Assembly: GCA_036365455.1 (NCBI GenBank)
Contig: JAWQUS010000002.1
Span: 4,712,001-4,776,000 of the forward strand
Direction of reading: 5' to 3'
Origin: Macrosoma leucophasiata
Lineage: Eukaryota; Arthropoda; Insecta; Lepidoptera; Hedylidae
Length of the DNA stretch: 64,000 nt
Program-made: the position numbers and the translations under genes
The notes under the pieces: generated by a model
The model's input: the letters and a program-made list of their open reading frames with translations, nothing else
The model's database searches: none
What the model was told of the DNA's origin: nothing
Shown here: piece by piece, positions 42,043 through 53,162 of the stretch
Position numbering within the stretch: position 1 is the first letter of the stretch
Layout: each line of letters opens with the position of its first letter

Positions 42043-43240
42043 GTTTATCCAGCGGTGCGTGGCGCTTAAACCAAACAAAAACCAAATAGGTATTTGTATG
42101 TTTTTTCTCTGGGGTCTGTGTGTTTCTGTATACCTTTTATATTGTGCGTGTACAACGGCATCCACGATACAGTATAGACATACTAAGTGTGGAGCTTTGA
42201 GTGTACCTAAGCGTTTTTAACCGAGTTAAAAAAACGAGAAGGTTCTCAATTCGGCGGGTATATTTTTTTTTCATGTGTTTATTTTGTATGTCATTGTAAA
42301 TAAATATTTTCTATTTTATATCAAAGAACCTATATAATTAAATATACCAATAGGATGTCTCATTTTCTTTTTCACAAACTGACAAGAGAGGGTTTAGGAA
42401 AAGAAAAAAGAGATATTCATAGTCTTCTTATTCTCTCTGCCTACCCCGTAAGGGATTTGGAATGAAGATACATACATACATTCACTGGCAGAATCCCAAA
42501 GGCCATCCTGTACTGAGAACATCATCAAATACAATAAACAATGTGAACAAAGCTTATCGATCGTATAGGTACATATATGTACTAACCTAGCCACAACAGT
42601 TTCTTGGTAGCACACCGACTAGGTACCTTTATAATATTCCACAGCAAAGCAAGCCCAGAATACTGGTGCCGCAATGCGAGCGCAAATTAGACCATGCTAC
42701 GTTCCACGCTTTGAGTTGCGCTTGACCAAGCGTTATTCGAATTTCCAACAAGACGCCCGTCGCACTAGAGCTGCCCCACGCCGTGCATGTCGTTATCGAT
42801 GCCCGGTAAAACTCCGGCTATCAAGTATCGATTGGGGGGACGGGGTCGCGACAACGCCGCCGGCGACGCGTACCGACGCCACTCATGCGAGACCGTGCTG
42901 CGCCTCTAATTGAATACGCTGCGACGTTCCGTCTATCGACTGTCGATGATTGCGTTAAGGAGACGTTTCGGATTTTGCAACTTGCTAAGCTTGATTGGTT
43001 TGGTTGTTGCTAACTTCTAGGTATACCTATGTAAAACACAAATGCGAACTCAAAAACTTAATATGTGAACTTAATCTAAAAGTCACTTAGGTTTAGAGTT
43101 TTGTTGATAATTTAAAAGTAAAGCATTAATAAAAAATATATTATTGTTAATAAAAAAAACTAAGTGACATTGAGTTTAGGAACGTCATCTCCTAGTGGAG
43201 ATAATCTATGACGTAAGATATGCAAATAGATAATTATTGG
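42043..43240. other. Intergenic; CpG-rich island at about 42670-42960
   Basis: A family M fragment lies at 42425-42475 (minus). 42670-42960 is GC- and CpG-rich (gacaacgccgccggcgacgc) in an AT-rich setting. No gene is recognised. The rest is AT-rich. Confidence 0.4.
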
Positions 43241-43244
43241 TTAT

Positions 43245-43350
43245 CCTAAGGTTGCAGGTTCAATTCCTGCCCGAAGTCAAATTTTTCTTCCCGTTTTTTT
43301 CTTTAATTTTTAAAGTTCACTCGCATGTGTTATTGCGAAAAATAAATTGT
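43245..43350 (+). repeat. Half of a tRNA-like SINE unit
   Basis: gcaggttcaattcctgcccg aagtcaaatttttc then the tail tcgcatgtgttattgcgaaa. It is the direct unit of the dimers at 12785, 27578 and 36240, without its reversed partner. Confidence 0.6.
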
Positions 43351-43837
43351 ATAAATAAATGTTGTCTAATAGCCTCGCCAGCTATTACATGGGACCAAAT
43401 AATAATTGAGGAATTATGTTTTCGCAAAAATAAGATTTCCTGTTTTAAACCTACTCACGATATTTGTTTTTTCTGATCTGATTTTTTATCCACAATCGAA
43501 CACGTTTAAAGTCAACATCGTGGTATATTTTTGCAAAGTATAATAAATTATTGACGACATTAAAATTTGTTATTTTAAAACATCGGCATCGTTTTGAGAG
43601 CTGCACTGAGGAGCTGCGGTTCCGTGTCGATGCAATGCCGGAGCTGCGTTGGCTCCTGGACTAATAATTTAGTACGCGCGGCCAATTAAGTAAGTATAGT
43701 TTTATTGTTTATTTTCTAATAAAACTTACTAAAAACATTAAAATATATTTAAAACCTAAATAATATTTACATAATAAAAAGTTAAAACTAAACTAAAAAC
43801 AACATGCATCTAAAAATTCCGCATCACTGCCTTCCTG
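43351..43837. other. Intergenic, nothing recognised
   Basis: AT-rich, between a half SINE and a decayed retroelement. No gene is seen. Confidence 0.3.
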
Positions 43838-44722
43838 TGTTATGGTACCCAGAAGGCTGGCAGCATTGCCTCGTTGGATGGCAATGCTGATTCTTTGACC
43901 TGAAAATTGGCAGCCCTCTGGTCACGGGAAGTGTCGACCAGCCGTTTCGCGATCTCTTTGAATAAGAGCCGAGCACTGGGGCCCCATGGACCAAGAGTTT
44001 CGACCCCGAAAGGCACAAATATATAGTCCTCTGGAAGGGTACTATATTTGCGCTGTTTCAGGGTCTCCGCAGTTGCAGCAGCAGTGCCAGCGGAGCCCGC
44101 CGTGCTTGGAAGATGGGATGGCGCTAAGGGGTCAACGCAAGTTGCGTCCCACACCAAAGGCCTACCCATCTTCCAGGGCATCAATGACATACCATCCGGT
44201 CTCCTTCCATCGTCACGTGCCAGTCCGTTGGGTTCTAATATGGCTGGCACGCCGGCGGTGGAAAGGGCTCGGCGCAGAATGTCATTTAATTGGGCGTGCC
44301 TGGTGAATCTGCCGGCACTTCTACCTCAGGAAGGACCATGGTGCCCCAGGCGGTCGACAGCTTCACCACAGGGGCAGCGATGCGGAGCGCAGCAAGATGT
44401 GTCTAAGCGGAGGCAAGTAGCGAGCCGGAAGGTGATATCATCCATCACTGTCCCGATGCTGGGTGATGGCAAAGCCTGTAACCAGAGACCGGATTCCCAC
44501 TCTCCAAGCGCCCGAAGACGTGCTCGCTCCGCAGCGTTGGTTGACGTATCTATAAGATTTTTCCGTACCAAGCTGCAGAGCGGTGCGTCCCACTGTCGCT
44601 GTGAAGAGAGGTTACCCGGCAGGTCCATATTTGGGCAAGTCGTTTTCCAGGCGCTCAAGGCGTCGGTCAAGTACGGTACTTCAAAATTAACCAGTGTGGT
44701 TGATAAAATTTTCCTAGTTAAA
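43838..44722 (-). pseudogene. Retroelement ORF C-terminus, zinc-finger and nuclease-like
   Basis: One minus-strand frame runs from the mariner border at about 44722 to 43840, broken by TGA at 44326-44328, where this ORF family usually has Cys. Before the stop: GEWESGLWLQALP, DDITFRLATCLRL, then CCAPHRCPCG...GHHG, a Cys/His cluster. After it: SAGRFTRHAQLNDI, RRPDGMSLMPWKMGRP, VWDATCVDPLAPSH, FVPFGVETLGPWGP. I recognise this as a recurrent invertebrate reverse-transcriptase-associated ORF. The Cys/His cluster followed by RPDG and WDATCVD resembles the restriction-like nuclease domain of some non-LTR elements, but the class is an inference. Mariner copy 3 interrupts its 5' side. Confidence 0.72.
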
Positions 44723-44724
44723 TA

Positions 44725-45984
44725 GGTTGGGGAAAAAGTTTCTTCGCATTTTTTTAAGATAATTCAAAACATTTTTTAATATAGTTTATTTAAATTTAAC
44801 TAAAGTATGTTTGTACCATTTTGTTCGATAACCTTTTGCCATCTCGTAGGTAGGGACATGATCCCATTGCTATAAAAATTTTGGGACTTCTCATCAAAAT
44901 ACCGCGACAAGTGGATTTGGCAGTCCTCTCGTGATATTAACCTAACATTGCATAAAGAATTCTGAAGAGACCGAAACAGGTGGAAATCTGAAGGTGCAAG
45001 GTCAGGACTATACGGCGGATGCATAAACACCTCCCAGCCAAACTCTCTTAATTTTTGCTGAGTGGCTATAGATGTGTGAGGTCTAGCGTTATCATGATAA
45101 AACACCACACCCCTTCTGTTGATCAATTCCGGCCGCTTTCTCTCAACTTCTTGCTTTAATCTCATCAGTTGTTCGCAGTAGAGTTCAGAATCGATAGTCC
45201 TGCCTGGTGGTAATAGCTCATAATGAATCGGTCAATGAACCCTTCCAATCCCACCACACACACAACATCACCTTATTGCGAGTTAACCCGGGTTTCGCCA
45301 CAGTTTGTGAAGCCTGACCGGCCTTTAACCACGACCTTTTTCGCACGTTCTTGTCGTACGTGATCAACTTTTCATCACCAGTTATCAGCTTCTTCAAAAA
45401 TGATTCGGTTTCATTACGTCGTAATAAAGAATCACAAATGAGTACACGGTTCATTAGGTTTCTTTCAGGTCGTGAGGTACCCAAATATCGAGCTTTTTTT
45501 TGTACCCAGCTTTTTTCAAATGCGCCAAAACTGTTTTGTGATCAATTCTCAGTTCTTCAGCTACGTCGTAACTACTGATATGTCGATCTTGCTCGACTTT
45601 TTCAAAAATTGCATCCATTTTATCCGTAATAGGGCGACCAGAGCGAGGTGCATCTTTAAGCGATTGGTTTAAGCGTTTTCCGGATTCCGGAAAACGCCAA
45701 ATTTGTACTACTCTCACAGACACTGCACTAGGTCCATACACATCGCAAATTTTTTTCGCTGCTTGCGTTGCATTTTTACCTTTTTTGTAGTAAAATTTTA
45801 AAATGTATCGAATTTCTTCATTAGATTCACTCATCTTGACAGTACGAAAAACAAATGAAAATCACACATTTGACTAATTTGAATTTGGAATTATGTTCTT
45901 TAAAATTTTAACTTTCAATGAAACCAAAACCAGCCAGATACAAATACTACAGCCAAAGAGATTTTATTACAAGTTCATACATAA
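44725..45984 (-). mobile_element. mariner-family DNA transposon, copy 3
   Basis: The left end ggttggggaaaaagtttctt follows TA at 44723-44724. The right side runs normally to acaagttcatac and then, instead of the expected terminal inverted repeat, meets an end in the opposite orientation at 45985-46022 (taggttggggaaaaagtctt). Confidence 0.9.
44800..45834 (-). pseudogene. mariner transposase pseudogene (copy 3)
   Basis: Starts MSESNEEIRYILKFYY and contains ITGDEKLITYD, WWDWKG, YHDNARPH and YSPDLAPSDFHLF. Frameshifts: near 45660-45695, where QSGNFDV is replaced by an unrelated run; near 45460; and near 45225, where WKGIIHYELLPPGR is disrupted by a short gain. The C-terminus from MRLKQEVERKRPELI to NGTNIL is intact. 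Confidence 0.92.
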
Positions 45985-46022
45985 TAGGTTGGGGAAAAAG
46001 TCTTTTCGCATTATAGTATGTA
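45985..46022 (+). mobile_element. Isolated mariner end in flipped orientation
   Basis: taggttggggaaaaagtctt ttcgcattatagtatg matches the first 38 bp of mariner copy 2 at 17009-17046 in the same strand sense, yet it sits where copy 3 needs the reverse of this sequence. Confidence 0.85.
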
Positions 46023-46089
46023 AAAGAACATATAAATTTTGTCACCATTGCCGTCGACACACAAACGTACGGCAGCCAAAATTTGTTGC

Positions 46090-46300
46090 CAATTCTACAC
46101 GGACACCTTATCAAAAAATTTTCAACCCTACCAATTGGGCTTCGGCTCAAAGGGAGGTTGTGAGGCTACCGTACATGCCCTCTCTAGTTACCTAGACAGT
46201 GGGGAAGGTGAGGTCATCCTGAAGGTGAATCTGAAAAACGCATTCAACGCCGCAAACAGAGATGTCCTGCTGGCTGAGGCTAAGAAAGAACTGGTTTCTG
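46090..46300 (+). pseudogene. Reverse transcriptase fragment, opposite strand to the 43838 ORF
   Basis: Reads FQPYQLGFGSKGGCEATVHA, then VILKVNLKNAFNAANRDVLL. In reverse transcriptases of this kind the motif is VDLKNAFN, so the first catalytic Asp has become Asn here. It is probably from the same element family as the minus-strand ORF at 43838-44722, but it lies on the plus strand across mariner copy 3. A 15-bp hairpin closes it at 46291-46324. Confidence 0.7.
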
Positions 46301-46606
46301 TGGACGGGGGTCCACAGAAACCAGAAAAACACTTGCTAACTCCTTGCTACATTTATATCACATTCCCATATTTCCAATTTTTATTCACGCCTACGTAGAC
46401 CCATCGAGTCTCCCATGGACCACTTTGGGAATCACTGGTATGATGTAAGTAAATTGGTACTATCAGTGTATGTGTTGAGATCCATTCTCGTGGACCCCCA
46501 TTTTCATTTCATGGACCCCCAATTTTTTTTTTCGTTGACGCAGACCCCTTTCAGTTTTTCATAGACCCCCAGGGGTCGTTATAGACCACTTTGGGAATCA
46601 CTGGTG

Positions 46607-46665
46607 TAATAGAAACCAAATTAAGCGTTTGTATGGAATTTTGGTGGAGTGTCCGCGGTGTGGTT
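46607..46665 (-). repeat. Family D fragment (58 bp)
   Basis: Complement of the 5' end of the 222-bp element: ttttggtggagtgtccgcgg then tgtg. Truncated after the first 58 bp. Confidence 0.7.
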
Positions 46666-46828
46666 ACGTTAAGTACATAGACCTGTGTTACTGATCACCA
46701 GGTTCCCACCCCGTGGAACAACCTGCTTGATTACTTCAGTAAGTAGGTAGGTATGTTAACACAATATACGTTCCATAGCTTATTTTTAAATGTGCAATTT
46801 ATGCATTAGTAGAACGCTTTGTTATTCG

Positions 46829-47420
46829 CATAATAAATGTATTTCACATCGGGGCAGCTACTACAGCTTTATAAGGCCCAAGTGCGGCCCCATCTGGAAT
46901 ACTGCTCTCATTTGTGGGCGGGAGCCCCCAAATACCAGCTTGGTCCACTTGACTCCCTACAAAAACGCGCCGTTCGTATTGTTAACGATCCAGGACTTAC
47001 CGACAGACTCGAACATCTGAGCCTGCGCAGAGACATTGGGAGTCTGTGCGTGTTGTACCGTCTCTACAATGGTGAGTGCTCTGCTGAACTGTTTGACATG
47101 GTGCCACCGTCTCTTTTCCTACACCGTACTACCCGCCGAAGAGAGAAGTTCCACCCACACCGACTGGACACTTGGCAGTGCTCAACGGTGCGGTTTTCAC
47201 GTTCGTTCCTGCCCACAACGTGTAAATTGTGGAACGAACTTCCCTCTGAGGTGTTCCCTAGGTGCTACAATATGGGGTTCTTCAAAACTGGCGTCAAAAG
47301 AGTCCTTCAGGGCTGGCAGCGCGTTGGCAACTCCCCTGGTGTTGCAAATGTTCATAGGCGACGGTGACCACTTTCCATCAGGTGGCCCGTTTGCTTGTCT
47401 GTCAATCTCCAGACATAAAA
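46829..47420 (+). mobile_element. Jockey-type LINE, 3' part
   Basis: An open frame 46837-47367 (176 codons) gives the reverse transcriptase thumb and C-terminus: LYKAQVRPHLEYCSHLWAG, LDSLQKRAVRIVNDPGLTDR, CVLYRLYNGECSAELF, TVRFSRSFLPTTCKLWNELP, then GVANVHRRR and stop. A 3' UTR (gaccactttccatcaggtgg) and an A run follow. The catalytic core is missing. Shorter tails of the same LINE: 10474-10614 and 32843-33090. Confidence 0.88.
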
Positions 47421-47499
47421 AAAAAAATTAAAAAAATGTGAAACCAAAGAAATAAGATTTCTTTTTTTATTAGTTTAATTTTATGGCATCCCTTTTTTT

Positions 47500-47835
47500 A
47501 TATTGCCAGTGTCAAGTAAAACGATATTTCGTATTCGTATTATGCAACGTAAAAGTCAGAGTCGTCCGTCAATTTATTAGTCCGTCAGTCAGTCACAGTC
47601 AGTAATTCTAGTAAAGCGATGGCTACTTTACCAGAACATTTACAATGAAGTTTTGGAGGCAACCCGAAAAAACGTGTTTTCGCACTGTTATTATATTTCA
47701 CTATATACGAGCACTATATTAAGCTTATATCAAACAATATGCCACCAACTTTATCTAATATAACTCAAAAAACACCAAGAAAATGAAATAAAATAAGAGC
47801 ACCACACGCATCTTTCAAGGTACCCGCCAAAACTC
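47500..47835 (+). repeat. Interspersed repeat family J, copy 2
   Basis: Starts atattgccagtgtcaagtaa and ends atctttcaaggtacc. Central phrase ccagaacatttacaatgaag. Matches 55576-55905 and, reversed, 29455-29816. Confidence 0.78.
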
Positions 47836-47879
47836 AAGGAATAAGAATAAATATTTTTATCGATGAATGACAAATAAAA

Positions 47880-48510
47880 TTCGGGTAAACGTTCGCGGCA
47901 CAGCACGAGAGGGTGCTTCAAGAACGGCAGTCCGCGCGAGTGATTTGCGCCGCCCGCCACCGCCCGCGCTTCGCGGTCGCCGCGCGATCTAGTGATGTCA
48001 CAGGCCACGTATTTTTTTTACACTGTCGACATCGATGACACACATTTTTATTTAATTTTATAGATAATGATATGTGAATATCGGTGATATTTATATCATA
48101 CCCTCAAAACAATAATTCATCGTATGTCTTACTGAAGATAAACCGTGAATCAGCCATACTTTCCAAACAAAGTGACCCTGGTGCTGCCAGGGAAGTGAGT
48201 TTTTTTAATCGCGAGCGCCGCATTGCTAACCGGAGCCCAGCTCTCGTGCCGTCGCGTCGTCAAACAAAGGAGTGTTTTTGTCACGCGGCGCCACCCTCCC
48301 GCCGCGAGTGGTGGCCGTGGCGACGAGCGGCCGCGGGCGTCGGGCCGGTCGCGGATCGATATCGCTCGAGATCTCGGCCTACGCGCCCGCCTCGCCGGCC
48401 ATTTGCCTACCTCGACGCCTCGGGCTCGTGTGTACATAACCCGCCACCCACCACCCAGCACCGATACACCCCCGCAGATTACCGCCTACAAAGCAAACTT
48501 CATTGGTACG
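47880..48510. promoter_or_regulatory. CpG-rich islands, possible promoter or regulatory DNA
   Basis: 47880-48000 (gcccgccaccgcccgcgctt) and 48210-48480 (gacgagcggccgcgggcgtc) are strongly CpG-rich. A donor-like gtacgtgaa follows at about 48505. An open frame spans 48084-48692 on the plus strand, but its translation (rich in Arg and Pro) resembles no family I know. A 5' UTR exon is possible; this is inference from composition only. Confidence 0.3.
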
Positions 48511-48699
48511 TGAATGCAATATGCGCAAGGAGCAGACCCCGAATTGCGCCTCGGACCTCCACCCGGTCAGATTGCTTTGATATCCAAGCTCCGTATTTAG
48601 CTGAGCCTATTCTAGCCTATTGCACGTCGAATCTTAGCCGAAGGCTTGGATCACAGTTTCTGTACATACGAGTCGGGTGGCAATCACGTTAATTACTCC

Positions 48700-50440
48700 G
48701 CCGATAGGACCGGTATTATCTCGGGCGTCGAGAGCCTACTGTGCCCGCTGAATAGATGTTGATGTGAACGATTTTTTACGTTCCGAAGTATCTCGTCCCT
48801 GATTTAACGCTTGTATTGCTAGCGATAATCAATTTAAACTGCGTCTAATAGTTTGCTAATAGTTGGTTCGGAAACGTGTGTGAGCAGCTAAATATAGGTC
48901 TGATTAACTCTTATTAATTCTTGGAATTTGTTGTCTAATTGGGTTTCCTTTGTGATACGGACGATCAATAACAGACTACTTAATGTATTCATTACGTAGT
49001 CTGTTATCGAGGAGATGAGCCGTTTATGTTCAATCACACAGTCGATATCACAATACACATTCTAATTATTCATTTAAACTAACTTTAAAGCTCTTAAAAG
49101 CAAAACGCATGTAATAGGATATACATATTAACGCTATTAACATACGTTAGCATGATGCCTCTTCATAATACGGACGCATAATCAAAAGCAACAAGTGCCT
49201 GCGTGCCTGACAATGTTTATGGAATAACGGCGCGGAGCGGCACTTTTATAAGTTTTAAAACTTAAGCCATTCTCCTCAAACTTTTGGCGAAAGTTAATTT
49301 GTTCAAGTACAAAATTGAAATTGGTTTATTTCATCACCTTGATAACTTAGAACATTTATTTTAAAAATTGTTTGAATTTTAACACTTTTTAATGGTAATG
49401 CAATATTAATTAAAAATTCTTCTAATACCGCTAAGATAAGAATATGTATTAAGTTCTTAGTTGGCTTAGTTCTAAAGGTCAATAAGTTATATTTTCTTGT
49501 TTTAAGATATAATCATTTAAAGTGCATAAAATGTTTTTAAAAGAAACGGAGAAAAACTATATTATTATGCGTTATTTGAAGCATTTAACTTTCAGGACTT
49601 AACACAAATTCAGTGGTGTGGAGGATTTATTAACAATATTATTTGTTAAAATAAAACAGAACTGTAACAAATTATTGAAATCAACCTTACTCTAACATAT
49701 AATGAACTTATTCATTCGCCGTTGTGGATATGCAAAATATTATTAAACGAAAATCAACACATAGACACTACCGTAGCTCGGAATATAAGACAGTGAAACT
49801 AATATGACATCGCGCTAGTTACACAGAATGAGTTCGTGAATTTCAATTGAAAACTCAGGAGGGTCGTAAATCGGCCAAGTGCAGCAGCGCGAACTCCTCC
49901 CAGCCCTCCGCAAAAGAGGGAAAGTTCACATTTGCATATTGGCCTCGCCGACGCCAACTTATATTGAAACTTTGGCTGTTTTCAACATAACTTTGAATGT
50001 TACCGTGAAATGTTAAAAATTCTTTAAACAAGCCAAACAACGGTGAACCCAAGGTACAAAAAGCCTTCCGTACTATATGAAAATAACAGTATCCCTAATT
50101 AAACTTTAATGAAATCCTTTCCGGGCATCAATGCCTGAATCATTTTTTCTTCACTGAGAAATTCGATTACTCGTTTACAAATTGCTATCAGAGAGAAGAA
50201 TTAATGAGGAAACTCCGAGCGGCTCCAAATAAAACGGAAAAACAAACAATAAAGATGTGAATGAAATGAGTACGAGAGCTGAATGTGAATGAATGCCGAG
50301 CTAGATGGGTCGCGTACGACCGACGGCGGGATCAGTAGTTCGTTTGTGTTTAGCGGCTAGCTGAGTGTTTCAATAAAGGCGCGACGTCTTTAATCTAGGC
50401 GGGATCGGGTAGGGGCATAAATCTTGCAGGTCCGGGCGAG
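48700..50440. other. Repeat-poor non-coding stretch
   Basis: None of the window's repeat families occurs here, which is exceptional for this sequence. It includes a near-perfect short hairpin at 48968-49007 and a GC-richer patch at 49855-49950. No gene was recognised. Confidence 0.35.
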
Positions 50441-50605
50441 TTTTGAATCATTTAGCGCGGTGCGGCTCGGGCCCGCGCGACTTCCGTCCGGCACGTGCGG
50501 CCCCCGCCACCCGACGCCACCCGCACGCCACCAGCGCGTCTGTCTTGCCGAGACAAAGGGGCAATAGGGCTGTAACTTTTGATTTTATCGATATATCGAT
50601 ACTTA
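50440..50605. promoter_or_regulatory. CpG-rich island with DRE-like TATCGATA motif
   Basis: 50440-50545 is CpG-rich (gcccgcgcgacttccgtccg). It is followed at about 50586-50601 by atcgatatatcgatac, containing the DREF-type TATCGATA core on overlapping palindromes. Such motifs mark promoters in flies; use here is inferred. Confidence 0.3.
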
Positions 50606-52285
50606 GAGAATCCGATGAATTAAATAAGGATGAATAAAATAAGGTTAAAACGAAGGTTACGGATTCATTAAAGAACACGAAATATAATTTTTATTTCTTC
50701 TGTACTTTTAGGATTGAAGACTTAATTATTTAATATAACAAATTATAAATGTAACGTATTCTTCGTAAAGTCACATTTACGGGTCCCATGCATTAAAATT
50801 CCAAATAAATAAAAATATGAAATAGATATATCGATGGCATTGGATTAATTATTATACAAGCACCATAATAATTTAACAGATTTTTTTGTGAAATTGTTAA
50901 TATTAAATTGTGGTAGTTGTTAGGTCAGGGGTAAATTAGAAAATTCTGACAGTGAGTAATCACGTGCTTGAATTATATACTTTTGCTCACGCATACTACG
51001 TTAGTAATACAACGAGGGATGAACTCAACAGTTTTGATATTTGTTTGATGTACCAATGTGTATTATCGAATCAACAAAATTGAGTATAACGTGAAAAACA
51101 AAGTGAATCAAGTAGTTCAGGAGAACCAAATGTTCAGGCATTGGTGAAAGGCAACTCCAGTTTTGTTTATCCGACAACATCATTAACTTAGTATATTGTT
51201 CAAATTGAGTTTCCTAAATTCAATCTCATGTCTGTACAATGATTGGAGTCATCACAAAAAATCGTATTTGTCGATAAATCATAAATCGACTACATCCCTA
51301 TCGCACGACGTCCGAGCCGCCTCTAATTTGAATTCACGGAGACTCCGCGACGCGTCCGCCGCGTCGGCCGCGCCCGACTTAATGAATCGCGAGGGGGTTG
51401 GGTGGCCGCCCGCAGGGGGTCTTCGGGGGGTGATCGGACGACCACCGCATCCTCCGCGCGGATAAGTGACGCCCGTGTTGCTCCGTACATAGCTACTCCT
51501 TATGTACTGCGGCACATAGCGGCCGGCCTGTACCTACGTAACGCTTGCCAAATTTATGTCCCGCACATGTCTGGAGACCGCGGCGTACCTTTAGAGGGAT
51601 TTTGCGTGTTTACGTACAAACGGGGCCGTCGAAGATATTCGAGATGGAATTTTGCGTGGACCTTTATTGATGAGCTACCTAGGACGTACCGTTGCCGCTT
51701 TGAATTTGATCGCATAAAATATGAAAGGGGTTTAAATGGCGAGCGTAAGAATGCTCAAGTTACGCATACACAAAGGTGGCTTTGGATTAAAACTTATTTT
51801 TGAGCCACTCCAACTCATTAATTATTTCAGAGACGCCCTTTTAAAAGGATAACATAAAAAGTTCCTACAAGTAACCCAAACAGTAACTTTTCACGTGACT
51901 TTCAATGTAGGTATAAACATAGTCAAAGAATATAAAATAATATTTCATATCATAAAATACGATAGTACCTACTATTCGTTGGGTGAGTTTTACAGGTCAT
52001 TCACAGATGCCTGTAAAATGTACAGATTGTACAGTGTGATCACTAAAAAACAAATACATGCCTAACCTACCTATACTAAAGCGGTTCGGATCAACGGTAA
52101 AGAAGTTGCCCCGGGTGACGTATCATCGGTTTATACGAATCCAAGTCAACTGTAAACAAAAACTTGCTAATGGGCAATTATGTAAATGGCGATCGGCACG
52201 ACCAATCAAAACGCAGTAAATTATTCAGGCGATACGAATACGCTCGGGGCAGCTTTCGTTTCGCTGGCATCGATACTATCGATAA
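50606..52285. other. Repeat-poor stretch with CpG island at about 51300-51480
   Basis: Again free of the window's repeat families. 51300-51480 is GC-rich (gcgacgcgtccgccgcgtcg). An open frame 51402-51803 on the plus strand has no recognisable domain. No gene is called. Confidence 0.33.
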
Positions 52286-52378
52286 CTTGGTTGAAACGGT
52301 AACACCTCTATTGGGAATACCGAAAATGAGCATCATTAACTATTATGACGCGTAAACATTTTTGCTTTTTAGAATGAA
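52286..52378 (+). repeat. Short repeat pair, first copy
   Basis: ggtaacacctctattgggaa taccgaaaa recurs at 53857-53955 with the same downstream blocks (tattatgacgcg / tattgtgatgcg, aacatttttg). Class unknown. Confidence 0.6.
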
Positions 52379-52447
52379 AAATAAGATATACACTTTGGTA
52401 CCTACTGAGTTTGAAAATTCTGTAACTAAGTAATTAGTGGCCCGGTA

Positions 52448-52505
52448 CCCGGCTTGATGGTTTAGCGGCATAGACTTGAGGTTCTAGGTTCGATCCATAT
52501 GGGAT
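52448..52505 (+). repeat. tRNA-like SINE head, unassigned family
   Basis: gatggtttagcggcatagac and then ggttctaggttcgatccata: an A-box-like and a B-box-like block spaced as in a tRNA-derived promoter. Too degraded for a tRNA gene. Confidence 0.35.
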
Positions 52506-52564
52506 AAAATATTTACTGTCGCGTGTAAGCATATTTCTTATATTATTTTACACTTTTTATGTCA

Positions 52565-52735
52565 TGAAGTGGCAAACAAGCATACAGTTTATATTGATGG
52601 TAAGTGATAGGTAAATAGTAGTCTATCAACAACTACATGATATCAGAGATTTCAATGTTGATGCGTTGCCAGTTACCACTACTGAGGCCTAAGATGTATT
52701 GTCTCTGTCCTAGTTTCTGGCCATACAGAACGGGT
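52565..52735 (-). repeat. SINE-like family S1, diverged minus copy
   Basis: agtggcaaacaagcatacag then tgatggtaagtgat and ttgccagttaccact. Older copy. Confidence 0.55.
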
Positions 52736-52774
52736 AGGCACCTCGACCATAAGGAAATAAATATTTTTTGAATG

Positions 52775-53030
52775 TAATGAAAGTGGCAAACAAGCATGCA
52801 GTTCACATTGATGTTAAGTGATGACTGCAGCCTATAGACAAAGACCAGAGGTCAAAATGCAGATGCGTTACCACTTCTGAGGCCTAAGGTGTTATGCCTC
52901 TGTGCCGGAAGTTACAGGGCCGTACATTACCACCTGACCGGAACACGATAGTGGTGAACTCTACCATTTAGCGGCAAGTATATTAGGTAATGCGGTGGTA
53001 ACTACGCCCGCGAGCTCCACGAGTTTCAAA
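52775..53030 (-). repeat. SINE-like family S1, near full length
   Basis: Tail tgaaagtggcaaacaagcat to head acgcccgcgagctcca, with all blocks in order on the minus strand. Confidence 0.78.
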
Positions 53031-53162
53031 ATAAATGGTTTTTCTCTGAAAAAACTCCTTTAGTTTACCTTATGTTATGGGCAAAGATTTCAATTCAAGA
53101 TAGGTACATCGATCCGTATTGGAACTTACATACCTAGAACACCCAAAAGTTTTCACATTACG

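Noticed and set aside
42674..42913. 79-codon open frame, plus strand
   Set aside because: Explained by GC-richness of the island; Arg/Pro/Ala composition and no domain.
44048..44725. 225-codon open frame, plus strand
   Set aside because: It is the antisense of the minus-strand retroelement ORF, which carries the recognisable motifs.
49855..50052. Possible exon, minus strand (YANVNFPSFAEGWEEFALL)
   Set aside because: Looks mildly coding, but no splice partners, no ATG and no family recognised; left as part of the repeat-poor block.
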